Origin: Winogradskyella sp.
GTDB lineage: Bacteria; Bacteroidota; Bacteroidia; Flavobacteriales; Flavobacteriaceae
Reading direction: 5' to 3'
Assembly: GCF_028282165.1 (NCBI RefSeq)
Contig: NZ_JANQIM010000048.1
Coordinates: 1-64,000 of the forward strand
Length of the DNA: 64,000 nt
Part shown: one piece after another, positions 9,135 through 17,548 of the stretch
How the letters are laid out: each line of letters opens with the position of its first letter
How positions within the stretch are numbered: the stretch's first letter is position 1
Translations under genes and position numbers: made by a program
The notes under the pieces: generated by a model
What the model was told of the DNA's origin: nothing
Database searches by the model: none
What the model saw: the letters and a program-made list of their open reading frames with translations, nothing else

Positions 9135-9142
9135 TAAGTTTG
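9135..9142 (+). promoter_or_regulatory. -7 box of the asnB promoter
   Basis: TAAGTTTG, an exact TAnnTTTG match, 17 bases before the asnB ATG at 9160. No clear -33 TTTG is visible at the usual distance. Confidence 0.5.
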
Positions 9143-9159
9143 CCATAAATTAATACTGT

Positions 9160-11031
9160 ATGTGTGGCTTTGCCGGATATTTGACGTTTTCTAATCGTTA
9201 CGACAGCTCTGTTATAACTTCTATGGCTAATGTTTTGGAGAAGAGAGGTCCAGATGATAGTGGTGTTGAACTGTTTAATGAGGCTGGTTTTCAGTTGGCT
9301 TTGGGCCATAGACGCCTGTCTATTATAGACATTAGTACCTTAGGTCATCAACCTATGAATTATAAACATTGGTGGATTGCGTACAATGGTGAGGTTTATA
9401 ATTTTGATAATATAAAAACCGAGCTTTCCAACTTAGGTCATGTGTTTAAATCCTCTAGTGATACCGAAGTTATTCTTCATGCTTTTGATGAGTGGGGAAT
9501 AGATGCAATACACAAGTTTATTGGCATGTTCGCCTTTGTTATTTACAATCAAAAAAATCAAGAGCTTACATTGGTCAGGGATAGGGTTGGAGTTAAACCT
9601 TTATACGTTTATCAAGACGATAATACATTAATGTTTGCATCCGAGCTTAAATCGTTTTTGGAGTATCCAGAATTTAACAAAAGTATTAACCATGATGCGG
9701 CTTATCAGTTTTTTAAATATGGCTTTATACATGCCCCAAACACAATATATAAAAACGCCACTAAGCTAAATCCAGGGAGTTACCTAACGTATAACATCAA
9801 AACGAGAGATATACGACAGAAAAGCTATTGGAATATCTTAGATTTTTATAAAAAGCCAACATTACAAGTGTCTTACGAAGATGCAAAATCTCATATAAAG
9901 CAATTGATGCAGGATGCTTTCAAATTACGTATGGTGTCTGATGTGCCTGTAGGTGTTTTTTTAAGTGGAGGATATGATAGTGCTTTAGTAACCGGAGTTT
10001 TGCAAAGTGAAATGCAAAGCAAGCTAAAAACATTTACCATAGGATTTGACAATAAAGCTTATGATGAAAGCGCTTATGCTGAACGTGTAGCCGATCATTT
10101 AGGTACCGAACAACATACGTTTATCTGCTCTGATGAAGAGGCTTTAGATATTATTCCAAAATTAGCAAGCTATTACGATGAGCCTTTTGCAGACCCGTCA
10201 GTAGTGCCAACCATGCTGCTAAGTGAGAAAACGAGAGAAAAGGTTACCGTATCACTGTCTGCCGATGGAGGAGATGAACTGTTTTTTGGCTACAATAGAT
10301 ATTCTAAAATCCATAGATATTATGGCAGACTCAAAAAACTATCGGTCTTGGGCTTTGCATTGGGATTAATGTCAAAATTTAAGAAGAAAAACACGATCAA
10401 AAAACCCCTATATGCTCATAATGTGTTTAAGAAGAATAGTATACAGCAATTTTTGGATTCCGTTCTTCAGAAATATAAGGATAGTTACTTAAAGACTGTT
10501 GTATTAAAAGGGAGACCTATAAAAACGAATTTTGACAAGTCATACACAGGTGTTTTTAAGTTTAAAAAATTATTGGCTATAGATGCAACAACTTATATGC
10601 CAGACGATATTTTAGTGAAAGTCGATAGAGCTACTATGGCTTACAGCCTAGAAGGAAGAGAACCACTTTTGGATCATAGGATTATTGAATATGCTGCACA
10701 ATTGCCTTTCGAATATTTGTATGATACTGGGACAAAATCCAAAAAGCATATTCTTAAGGGTATTTGTCATGACTATATCCCAAAAGCTATAATGGACAGA
10801 AAGAAAGTGGGATTTACACCTCCATTAGCAGAATGGTTGCGCAAAGATTTAAAAGCTTTCGTGATTAAAACTTTAGATGCTAAAGAACTCGAGAAGCACG
10901 GTTTTTTGAATATCAATAAGTTTCAATCGGAGTTAGATAGGTTTCTAAAAGGTGATAACAGGTACTACGATTTGGTATGGAATGCACTGGTTTTTCAACT
11001 GTGGTATAAAAAATGGATAGAAAATGAGTAA
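9160..11031 (+). CDS. asnB: Asparagine synthase (glutamine-hydrolysing), surface-glycan type
   Basis: 623 residues. The mature enzyme begins with the nucleophile Cys2 (MCGFAGY) of the class II glutaminase domain; GHRRLSIID near 49 and NGEVYNF near 75 complete that site. The C-terminal synthetase domain has the ATP-pyrophosphatase loop SGGYDS at 269-274 and SADGGDELFFGY near 368. It makes an amide using ammonia from glutamine. Flavobacterial homologues in polysaccharide clusters (WbpS-like) are thought to amidate sugar acids or supply asparagine. Its place at the head of a glycan gene run, with an 8-bp overlap into the DUF616 gene, favours the glycan role by inference. Confidence 0.93.
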   Translation: MCGFAGYLTFSNRYDSSVITSMANVLEKRGPDDSGVELFNEAGFQLALGHRRLSIIDISTLGHQPMNYKHWWIAYNGEVYNFDNIKTELSNLGHVFKSSSDTEVILHAFDEWGIDAIHKFIGMFAFVIYNQKNQELTLVRDRVGVKPLYVYQDDNTLMFASELKSFLEYPEFNKSINHDAAYQFFKYGFIHAPNTIYKNATKLNPGSYLTYNIKTRDIRQKSYWNILDFYKKPTLQVSYEDAKSHIKQLMQDAFKLRMVSDVPVGVFLSGGYDSALVTGVLQSEMQSKLKTFTIGFDNKAYDESAYAERVADHLGTEQHTFICSDEEALDIIPKLASYYDEPFADPSVVPTMLLSEKTREKVTVSLSADGGDELFFGYNRYSKIHRYYGRLKKLSVLGFALGLMSKFKKKNTIKKPLYAHNVFKKNSIQQFLDSVLQKYKDSYLKTVVLKGRPIKTNFDKSYTGVFKFKKLLAIDATTYMPDDILVKVDRATMAYSLEGREPLLDHRIIEYAAQLPFEYLYDTGTKSKKHILKGICHDYIPKAIMDRKKVGFTPPLAEWLRKDLKAFVIKTLDAKELEKHGFLNINKFQSELDRFLKGDNRYYDLVWNALVFQLWYKKWIENE

Positions 11032-11770
11032 GAGAATTGTCGTTTACACCGCAGTATTTGGAAACTATAGTGGCTTAATACCACAACCAAAATTGCCCAA
11101 TATTGATTTTATCTGTTATACCGACCAAGATATTTCAGCCAAAAATTGGAAAGTAATAAAAGTAGATCCGCCAGTAGCAAATGACAATACCCGAAGTAAC
11201 CGTTGGTATAAAATCTTACCACATAAACATCTATCGGATCAGTATGACGTAAGCGTTTACATAGATGGCAATATTTGGGTTTTAAAAGATATAAATGAAC
11301 TGATCGAAGAAAAGATGGCCGTTGCGAAAATGGCTTGTTTTGATCATAATCAGAATATTGGCGACAAACGAAATTGTATTTATGAGGAGTATAAGGCCAT
11401 CATAGAAGATGGGAAGGAAAGGGGCATTTATAAGGACGATCCAGACACTATGAAGAAACAGATGGAGCGCTTTAGGGAAGAAGGCTATCCGGCAGATAAT
11501 GGACTTATAACAGCGCCCATCTTAATACGAAAGCACTCAGATAAAGAAATCATAAAAGTTATGGAGGCTTGGTGGCATATTGTAGCTAATGAGAGCAAGC
11601 GAGATCAGCTTAGCTTTAATTATGTGGCCTGGAAGCTGAATTTCACAGATTATACCATTATTGATGGTCATGTAAGAACGGGTAATCCTTGGTTCTATAC
11701 GATTTCGCATAGAAAGAACTACACTTTCAAAATGTTTAAAATTAAACTCAAGAAGTTTTTAAAAGGTTAA
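11024..11770 (+). CDS. DUF616 (TOD1/MUCI70-type) glycosyltransferase-like protein
   Basis: 248 residues. KRIVVYTAVFGNYSGL at the N-terminus, FICYTDQD near 30, RSNRWYKILPHKHL near 59 and YDVSVYIDGNIWV near 75 are the conserved blocks of the DUF616 family; the D-G-N block occupies the place of a DxD motif. DHNQNIGDKRNCIYEEY and DQLSFNYVAWKL are further family blocks. Members are glycosyltransferase-like proteins found in surface-glycan clusters. It overlaps asnB by 8 bp and precedes a CgeB-like gene by 4 bp, so the three form one transcript. Confidence 0.85.
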   Translation: MSKRIVVYTAVFGNYSGLIPQPKLPNIDFICYTDQDISAKNWKVIKVDPPVANDNTRSNRWYKILPHKHLSDQYDVSVYIDGNIWVLKDINELIEEKMAVAKMACFDHNQNIGDKRNCIYEEYKAIIEDGKERGIYKDDPDTMKKQMERFREEGYPADNGLITAPILIRKHSDKEIIKVMEAWWHIVANESKRDQLSFNYVAWKLNFTDYTIIDGHVRTGNPWFYTISHRKNYTFKMFKIKLKKFLKG

Positions 11771-11774
11771 TATT

Positions 11775-12728
11775 TTGAAAATAACATTAATAACGCTAGA
11801 CAATTGGGGCTTTAATGCTTATGTAGTTAAAGAGCTCAAAAATCAAGGACATAATGTCAATCATATCGATTACGACAAATTTAGGTATGAATATCCATCA
11901 TATTGGAAACGAGTAACAAACTTCTTGTCTAAAACGATCCTAAGAAAAAATATTAAGAAAGAAATACTGCATCAAGAAATAATCAAGCGCATCGATACAC
12001 TAGAAAAGCAAGATGTTATTTTAATGATAAAGGCCGACTATTTATTGCCAAAGACCATTCAGGAAATTAAGCCCAAATGTAGTAGATTCATAAGTTTCTT
12101 TAATGATAATTATAAGAGGGCAAAAAACATAAAAAATGTATACCCATATTTTGATCGTGTTTTTTCGTTTGAAAAAGAAGACGTTCAAACCTTTGGCTTT
12201 CAGTTTATAACTAACTTTATATACAGGGAATTGCCTCTTAAGAACGAGAGATTAAATAATGCCCTGTTTAATGTGTCATCATATGATTTAGAACGCTTAA
12301 AGGTCATTGAAAACATAGCATATCAATTAGATCTTATAGATGAGGATTATGCCATTTTTAGTATTGGCAAAAAAGCAAAAGCGTATCAGCACAACACTAA
12401 TATCAATTACACGACTACAAAGCTGAATCTTGTTGAAATTGAAAAGTATGTTGAAGACACTATGGCGTTGTTAGATGTGCATAGAGATAACCAAAATGGT
12501 CTAACATTTAGGGTTTTTGAGAGCCTGGGTTACAAAAAGAAATTGATTACAACAAATAGGGATATCGTTAACTATGACTTTTACGACAGTAATAACATAT
12601 TAGTTGTGGACAAGAACAATGTTGAAATACCAAAATTATTTTTTGAAACACCTTACAAACCAGTTCCAGAAGAAATTTACAATAAATACACCTTAAGACA
12701 TTGGTGTAAAACAGTTTTAAATGCCTAG
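11775..12728 (+). CDS. CgeB-like glycosyltransferase
   Basis: 317 residues starting at a TTG codon four bases after the preceding stop; no ATG is available upstream in frame, and AAAAGG sits 9 bases before the TTG. The N-terminal half (MKITLITLDNWGFNAYVVKEL, DVILMIKADYLLP, FISFFNDNYKRAKN) is a Rossmann-like half of a GT-B fold. The C-terminal half has LLDVHRDNQNGLTFRVFESLGYKKKLIT at about 232-260, the nucleotide-sugar site typical of CgeB/glycosyltransferase group 1-like proteins with R-x-F-E. Sugar specificity is unknown. It meets the FkbM gene tail to tail with a 4-bp overlap. Confidence 0.8.
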   Translation: MKITLITLDNWGFNAYVVKELKNQGHNVNHIDYDKFRYEYPSYWKRVTNFLSKTILRKNIKKEILHQEIIKRIDTLEKQDVILMIKADYLLPKTIQEIKPKCSRFISFFNDNYKRAKNIKNVYPYFDRVFSFEKEDVQTFGFQFITNFIYRELPLKNERLNNALFNVSSYDLERLKVIENIAYQLDLIDEDYAIFSIGKKAKAYQHNTNINYTTTKLNLVEIEKYVEDTMALLDVHRDNQNGLTFRVFESLGYKKKLITTNRDIVNYDFYDSNNILVVDKNNVEIPKLFFETPYKPVPEEIYNKYTLRHWCKTVLNA

Positions 12729-13393
12729 TGCCAAAGCGCAACCCTTGAGCCTAGTTTTCTTAATTGCTTAACAAGAGACTTTCCTAGGTTATAATAGTGT
12801 TCTTCTTGATCCTTAAAATATTGATGATGGAACTCTATAAACATAAAGTCTACATGTTTGGCAGCCTCAGTCTTAATTAAATCTTCGAGAACAGTATATT
12901 CTGAGGATTCAATATCCATTTTAATAATTATTTGATCATATGCATTGGCTTTGTCCTTAATAAGCTTAGATAGTGAAATGGCTTTAACAGTAATACTATT
13001 TTCAGTATCGGATTCGTACTTTTTACTGTTGTGATCTTTAATGACAGAGCCACCATCTGAAGTAGCACCTTTTTCGTTTTCGACCAAACCAAAAAAACTT
13101 AGATCATCTTCATTTATCCAAGCAGCGGCTTCAATAAAATTGATGTTATTTACAGATTTAAACTTTTCCCTCAAAACCGTCATACAATTTGGGTTTGGCT
13201 CAATCAAATATGTGTCGTACAAACTTGACTCAAAATATTGACTAAAGAAGGTATATCCTTGCCCTAAGTTAGAACCGCAGTCTAAGAATAACCCTTGGCC
13301 AGATTGCTTTCTTAATCGAGCAGGGTAGCGCTTTAATGCGTTATCTATTTTACGCTGATTTAGTCGTTTTCTTAAAGATTTTAGTAGTCCCAT
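12725..13393 (-). CDS. FkbM family methyltransferase
   Basis: 222 residues. GLFLDCGSNLGQGYTFF at about 34-50 is the SAM-binding motif I, TYLIEPNPNC near 67-76 is motif II with its acidic end, and IIIKMDIESSEYTVLEDL near 149-166 is the post-motif region characteristic of FkbM. The family methylates hydroxyl groups of sugars or polyketides. In this glycan locus O-methylation of a surface sugar is the most likely role (inference). It follows the rhamnosyltransferase-like gene by 11 bp on the same strand. Confidence 0.87.
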   Translation of the reverse strand: MGLLKSLRKRLNQRKIDNALKRYPARLRKQSGQGLFLDCGSNLGQGYTFFSQYFESSLYDTYLIEPNPNCMTVLREKFKSVNNINFIEAAAWINEDDLSFFGLVENEKGATSDGGSVIKDHNSKKYESDTENSITVKAISLSKLIKDKANAYDQIIIKMDIESSEYTVLEDLIKTEAAKHVDFMFIEFHHQYFKDQEEHYYNLGKSLVKQLRKLGSRVALWH

Positions 13394-13404
13394 GTATTTT
13401 TGAT

Positions 13405-14253
13405 TTATGTACGATTATTATAAAACCCTAGTCTTTTCTTAAGATTTTTAAAGTGATAACTCCAGTAGGAAGAGATATAATTAGCTATACTTTCCAATTT
13501 CCATTTGTTTTCGCTTTTTATGTGCTGATCAACATAATCCATTTTCTCCTTCGAGATCTTAAAATCTTTAAAAAAGTCCTTATGGGTCACATTTCCAAAA
13601 CCTGTAAATTTGTTGACCTTATTTTCTTCGTGAATTATTGATGTCCAGATACTTTCATCTTTAATCTGTAAAATGTTGGACTCATATTTCCAATGATTAT
13701 GTGGTATGCTCCAAATGGTTTTTGGATCTTTGTTAATCTCAATGAGAGAGGTAAAAGGATTGTATTGATGGAGTTTAAATCCTAATTTTACTTCGGGCAG
13801 TATCTGCAATGTATATCCTTTAATATAATCGATAGCCATGAAGTCTTGTCCATTAAATTTTTTCTGAACACTATTAATGTAATGTTGGCCTAAGCAATCA
13901 TCATTGTCTAACCTTGATGTTATAATATAATCTTCAGAGCAAGAATTAATGTAAGACTTTATCGACGGCAAGAATGCATCCATGCCATCAACAAAAAAGG
14001 GTTTAAAATTAGTTAATTCTTGTTCTACATTTTTTATGACGGTCCTAAACTCATCTTTGGTTGAGGTGTCAAAAAACACCAGCCACTCAAAGTTCGTGTT
14101 AGTTTGAGACATAACACTCGGAACACAAAAATTTAAAAATAAATCGAATCTGTTTTTATGCCATTCATCCGTTAGGACATCTACTTTATTCTTATTGGTT
14201 TTCCAATCCGACTTTTTTAGATTAAAACGTGTAATGAGATAATGCTTAAACAT
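13405..14253 (-). CDS. Putative rhamnosyltransferase-family glycosyltransferase
   Basis: 282 residues. FKHYLITRFNLK at the start, DEWHKNRFDLFLNFCVPSVMSQTN near 29-52, FEWLVFFDTSTKDEF near 55-69 and SRLDNDDCL near 117-125 (the DxD metal site) are the hallmark blocks of the putative rhamnosyl transferase family (GT-A like). It lies in the surface-glycan locus immediately upstream of the FkbM methyltransferase on the same strand. Donor sugar is not provable from sequence. Confidence 0.82.
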   Translation of the reverse strand: MFKHYLITRFNLKKSDWKTNKNKVDVLTDEWHKNRFDLFLNFCVPSVMSQTNTNFEWLVFFDTSTKDEFRTVIKNVEQELTNFKPFFVDGMDAFLPSIKSYINSCSEDYIITSRLDNDDCLGQHYINSVQKKFNGQDFMAIDYIKGYTLQILPEVKLGFKLHQYNPFTSLIEINKDPKTIWSIPHNHWKYESNILQIKDESIWTSIIHEENKVNKFTGFGNVTHKDFFKDFKISKEKMDYVDQHIKSENKWKLESIANYISSYWSYHFKNLKKRLGFYNNRT

Positions 14254-14269
14254 AAGTGACTGTTAGTTG

Positions 14270-14303
14270 TTGACAAATTTAAAGAATTAAATACCTACTT
14301 TTG
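14270..14303 (+). promoter_or_regulatory. Promoter of the LPS-kinase-like gene
   Basis: TTG at 14270-14272, 23 bases, then TACTTTTG at 14296-14303, an exact TAnnTTTG -7 box, 20 bases before the ATG at 14324. Confidence 0.6.
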
Positions 14304-14323
14304 CAGCCAAATAAGCGCTATTT

Positions 14324-15097
14324 ATGTCTGTAATAATTCATATTCACAAGAATTCGGTATTGACGTCAGAATCTATTCAATTGATGTTGGGCAAGTTTTC
14401 TAGTGAGGGTGAGTTAATCGGAACAGGTTACAGAAATGTTATAAAGATTTTAGATATAGATGGTGAGCATTATAACATTAAAGCGTTTAAAGTTCCTAAC
14501 TTACTTAACAAATTAGTATACCGTTTCTTTAGAAAGAGTAAAGCAGAACGTTCATTTTTATATGCGGAACGGTTGCTGGAGTCTGGTGTTTTAACCCCAA
14601 GTCCAGAAGCTTACGTTGAGCACGCAACATTCTTTTTCTTTGGTAAGAGTTACTACATTACTAAGCAGCTCAATTACGATTTTACGATTAGAAAGCTCAT
14701 TGACGAACCAAAATGCGATGACTACGATAATATTCTAAGGCAGTTTACTCGGTTTACCTTTCAGTTACACGAAAAAGGAATTCACTTTTTAGATCATTCT
14801 CCGGGAAATACGTTGATTATAAAAAAAGGTAATGAATATGAATTCTATTTGGTCGATCTTAACCGAATGGAATTTAAAACCTTGAGTTACGACGAGCGGC
14901 TAGCCAACTTCGCACGCCTGTCACCAAAAGATTACATGCTAGACATTATAAGCGATGAATACGCGAAGCTCATTAATAAATCACATGAGGAGGTACGGGA
15001 ACGTATGTATTATTTTTCCAAGAAGTTTTCATCCAGTTTTAACAAGAGAGAAGCTTTTAAAAAGAAGTATTACTTCTGGCGAAAGAAAAAAAAATAG
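14324..15097 (+). CDS. Lipopolysaccharide kinase (Kdo/WaaP/InaA-like)
   Basis: 257 residues. Protein-kinase-like layout: GTGYRNVIKI near 33-42 (glycine-rich loop), NIKAF at 51-55 with candidate ATP Lys53, FLDHSPGNTLII at 155-166 with catalytic Asp157 and Asn162, and LVDLNRM at 176-182 with metal-binding Asp178. Family members phosphorylate Kdo or heptose in the LPS inner core at the cytoplasmic face of the inner membrane. The C-terminus is very basic. It has its own promoter and ends 1 bp before the convergent GT2 gene, within a block of glycosyltransferases that could build the same core. Confidence 0.85.
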   Translation: MSVIIHIHKNSVLTSESIQLMLGKFSSEGELIGTGYRNVIKILDIDGEHYNIKAFKVPNLLNKLVYRFFRKSKAERSFLYAERLLESGVLTPSPEAYVEHATFFFFGKSYYITKQLNYDFTIRKLIDEPKCDDYDNILRQFTRFTFQLHEKGIHFLDHSPGNTLIIKKGNEYEFYLVDLNRMEFKTLSYDERLANFARLSPKDYMLDIISDEYAKLINKSHEEVRERMYYFSKKFSSSFNKREAFKKKYYFWRKKKK

Positions 15098-15098
15098 A

Positions 15099-15860
15099 TT
15101 AGCTCTTGGCTCTATAGAGTCCTCTAAGTTTGTAATATTTCAAGTAAGTGATTTTGCCAGTTTGGTAGCAAATTCTGAATCCATTCTTACCATCCAAAAA
15201 GCCAAGCCTGAGAAAGTAGGCTTTAAAGAAAGCCCAAGATGGGTTCCATAACAATTTCCAAAAAGGAGCTGTCTTTCTATTGTCGAAATAGGCTTTAGCC
15301 GCTATACTAGAAAAGTATTCTGTTTTTTTGTCCATTTCGTCATAAGTTTGGTAGGTCCAATGCAGAATATCTCCTTTTAAATGACCCGTCTTAGCTTTTG
15401 AATTATATAATTGTACATTATCATGTGGATTAATGCCTTTCCACTCTGCTTTGGTTTTATCGAAAACGCGTAACTTTTTGTTAGGGTACCAATCTGAATA
15501 TTTTATCCATTGTCCGCAGAAATTATTAAAGCGATTAGCATAATAGCCATCATATTGCCAATTGCCTTTTGAATTTATAATAGATTGTTGAAGTTGTTCG
15601 GATAAGGCTTCATCACCATCTAATGAAACCACATGGTCATAAGCAGTTTGTTTTAGGGCAAAATTCTTTTGTTCTACATAACCAAGAAATTTTTGCTCTA
15701 TAAACTTTACGTTATATCGTTGGCATATAGTTTTGGTCTGGTCTGTAGAAAAGGAATCCACAACGACAATCTCATCAACAACATTGACCAATGATTGTAA
15801 ACATTTTTCAATGTTACGTTCTTCATTAAAGGTAATGATCACACCAGATAGTTTTAGCAT
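15099..15860 (-). CDS. Glycosyltransferase family 2, WaaE/KdtX-like
   Basis: 253 residues. GVIITFNEERNIEKCLQSL at 6-24, DEIVVVDSFSTDQT near 29-42 (first aspartates of the GT-A nucleotide site) and VVSLDGDEALS near 77-87 (DxD) give a GT2 enzyme. The pattern F-L-G-Y-V-E-Q-K-N-F-A near 58 and the KLRVFDKTKAEWKG and HWTYQTYDEMDKK blocks resemble LPS core beta-1,4-glucosyltransferases (WaaE/KdtX). It is cytoplasmic or membrane-associated; no membrane helix is present. It is convergent with the LPS-kinase-like gene. Confidence 0.87.
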   Translation of the reverse strand: MLKLSGVIITFNEERNIEKCLQSLVNVVDEIVVVDSFSTDQTKTICQRYNVKFIEQKFLGYVEQKNFALKQTAYDHVVSLDGDEALSEQLQQSIINSKGNWQYDGYYANRFNNFCGQWIKYSDWYPNKKLRVFDKTKAEWKGINPHDNVQLYNSKAKTGHLKGDILHWTYQTYDEMDKKTEYFSSIAAKAYFDNRKTAPFWKLLWNPSWAFFKAYFLRLGFLDGKNGFRICYQTGKITYLKYYKLRGLYRAKS

Positions 15861-15888
15861 AAATGTAATTTCAGTGTTGTAAAAGTAG

Positions 15889-15896
15889 TATTTTTG
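15889..15896 (+). promoter_or_regulatory. -7 box of the tandem GT2 pair
   Basis: TATTTTTG, an exact TAnnTTTG match, five bases before the ATG at 15902, predicting a leaderless or nearly leaderless mRNA. Confidence 0.55.
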
Positions 15897-15901
15897 TAGT
15901 T

Positions 15902-16723
15902 ATGCAACCATCATTAAAAGCATCTGTAATTATTAGTACTTATAATCAACCAGATTGGTTGAATTTGGTGTTGTATAGTTATGATATTCAAACGTATAAA
16001 GGTTTTGAAATTATTATAGCAGACGATGGTTCGGATGAGAAAACCAAAGCCATTATTAATAGATTTTCGGAATCGAGTAAACTCAATGTGATTCATGTTT
16101 GGCAAGAGGATAATGGTTTTCAAAAGACAAAGATTCTTAATAAAGCTATTGTAGCTTCAAATGCGGATTATCTTATTTTTACGGATGGTGATTGTATAGC
16201 CCGAAAAGATTTTGTAGAAACGCATCTAAAATTAAGTCAGCCAAACTGCGCGCTCTCTGGAGGCTACTTTAAGCTTACAGAAAAGATTTCTCATGCCATT
16301 ACAAAGCATATTATCCTTAAACAAAAGTGTTTTGATAAGCATTGGCTTTTAGCAAAAGGACAACCAGATAGTTTTAAATTGAATAAATTAACGAAGCTAA
16401 GATTTAAAGCAAAATTGTTAAACCTCATTACAACAACAAAGGCAACCTTTGATGGTATGAATGTATCTTGTTACAAAAAGGATATTTTAGCTGTAAATGG
16501 CTTTGATGAGCGAATGCAATATGGTGGTGAGGATAGAGAGGTTGGCGAACGAATGATGAACAATGGTGTTCGGTTTTTGCAAGTTCGTTATAGTACGATT
16601 TGTGTACATTTGCACCACGAAAGGCCTTATAAACGCATCGACTCTGAAGCCGAAAACCAGAAAATAAGATCGGCAACAAAGCAAAACAGAGAGAAGTGGA
16701 CTGCGTACGGTATAAACAAATAA
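15902..16723 (+). CDS. Glycosyltransferase family 2 with galactosyltransferase-like C-terminal domain (copy 1)
   Basis: 273 residues. SVIISTYNQPDWL at 9-21, FEIIIADDGSDEKT near 37-50, VIHVWQEDNGFQKTKILNKA near 65-84 and LIFTDGDCIARKDF near 92-105 are the GT2 blocks; the DGDC is the DxD motif. NGFDERMQYGGEDREVGERM near 199-218 is the galactosyltransferase-type C-terminal block, with the acidic E/D-R-E catalytic region. It has the same length as the next gene and shares its blocks, so the two are paralogues from a duplication. Cytoplasmic glycan assembly is inferred. Confidence 0.88.
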   Translation: MQPSLKASVIISTYNQPDWLNLVLYSYDIQTYKGFEIIIADDGSDEKTKAIINRFSESSKLNVIHVWQEDNGFQKTKILNKAIVASNADYLIFTDGDCIARKDFVETHLKLSQPNCALSGGYFKLTEKISHAITKHIILKQKCFDKHWLLAKGQPDSFKLNKLTKLRFKAKLLNLITTTKATFDGMNVSCYKKDILAVNGFDERMQYGGEDREVGERMMNNGVRFLQVRYSTICVHLHHERPYKRIDSEAENQKIRSATKQNREKWTAYGINK

Positions 16724-16726
16724 AGA

Positions 16727-17548
16727 ATGCAAAAACCAGAAATTTCAGTCATCATAAGCACCTATAATTCTGAGGAATGGCTAGAAAAAGTCTTGTGGAG
16801 TTATGAGACACAGACGTTCAAAGATTTTGAAATGGTGGTTGCAGATGACGGTTCTAAACAACCAACATTCGATCTTATCGAAAAAATGAAATCACTAGTC
16901 AGTTATTCTATTATTCATGTGTGGCATGAGGATAACGGCTTTCAGAAATCCCAAATTCTAAATAAAGCAATCTTGGCCTGTAATGCCGATTATATTTTAA
17001 TGAGCGATGGTGATTGCATGGCCAGAAAAGATTATGTAGAAGTACATATTAATGAGCGCGAAGAGGGTTATTTTTTGTCTGGTGGTTACTTTATGCTTCC
17101 TATGCATATTTCAAAACTGATTACCAAAGACGATATTATATCCCAACGCTGTTTTAATGTGAAATGGCTGAAGTCCCACGGATTAAAATCGTCATTCAAG
17201 AATAATAAGTTGACTGCTAAGGGATTAACAAGTCAATTTTTAAATACTGTAACACCAACAAACGCAAGTTGGAATGGTCATAATGCTTCGGGTTGGAAAA
17301 AAGATATCATGGCCATTAATGGATTTGATGAGCGTATGCAGTACGGCGGGCAAGATCGCGAGCTAGGTGAGCGTCTGTTTAATTATGGATTAAAGTCTAA
17401 ACAGATTCGCTATAGTGCCGTATGTCTTCATTTAGATCATCCTAGAGGCTATAAGACCAAAGAATCCATAGATAAGAATCTAGCAATTAGAGCCACTACC
17501 AAAAAGGAAAATCGCAAATGGACCGAATTTGGTATAAAGAAGGATTAG
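16727..17548 (+). CDS. Glycosyltransferase family 2 with galactosyltransferase-like C-terminal domain (copy 2)
   Basis: 273 residues, colinear with the gene 3 bp upstream. Shared blocks include SVIISTYNSEEWLEKVLWSY, MVVADDGSKQ, IHVWHEDNGFQKSQILNKA, LMSDGDCMARKDYVEVH and NGFDERMQYGGQDRELGERL. Differences cluster in the middle (residues 110-190), the likely acceptor region, suggesting that the two enzymes add different or successive sugars. The stop codon overlaps the stop of the convergent GT9 gene by 4 bp. Confidence 0.88.
   Translation: MQKPEISVIISTYNSEEWLEKVLWSYETQTFKDFEMVVADDGSKQPTFDLIEKMKSLVSYSIIHVWHEDNGFQKSQILNKAILACNADYILMSDGDCMARKDYVEVHINEREEGYFLSGGYFMLPMHISKLITKDDIISQRCFNVKWLKSHGLKSSFKNNKLTAKGLTSQFLNTVTPTNASWNGHNASGWKKDIMAINGFDERMQYGGQDRELGERLFNYGLKSKQIRYSAVCLHLDHPRGYKTKESIDKNLAIRATTKKENRKWTEFGIKKD

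Noticed and set aside
9028..9309. 93-residue minus-strand frame
   Set aside because: It overlaps the asnB promoter and start and encodes no recognisable protein.
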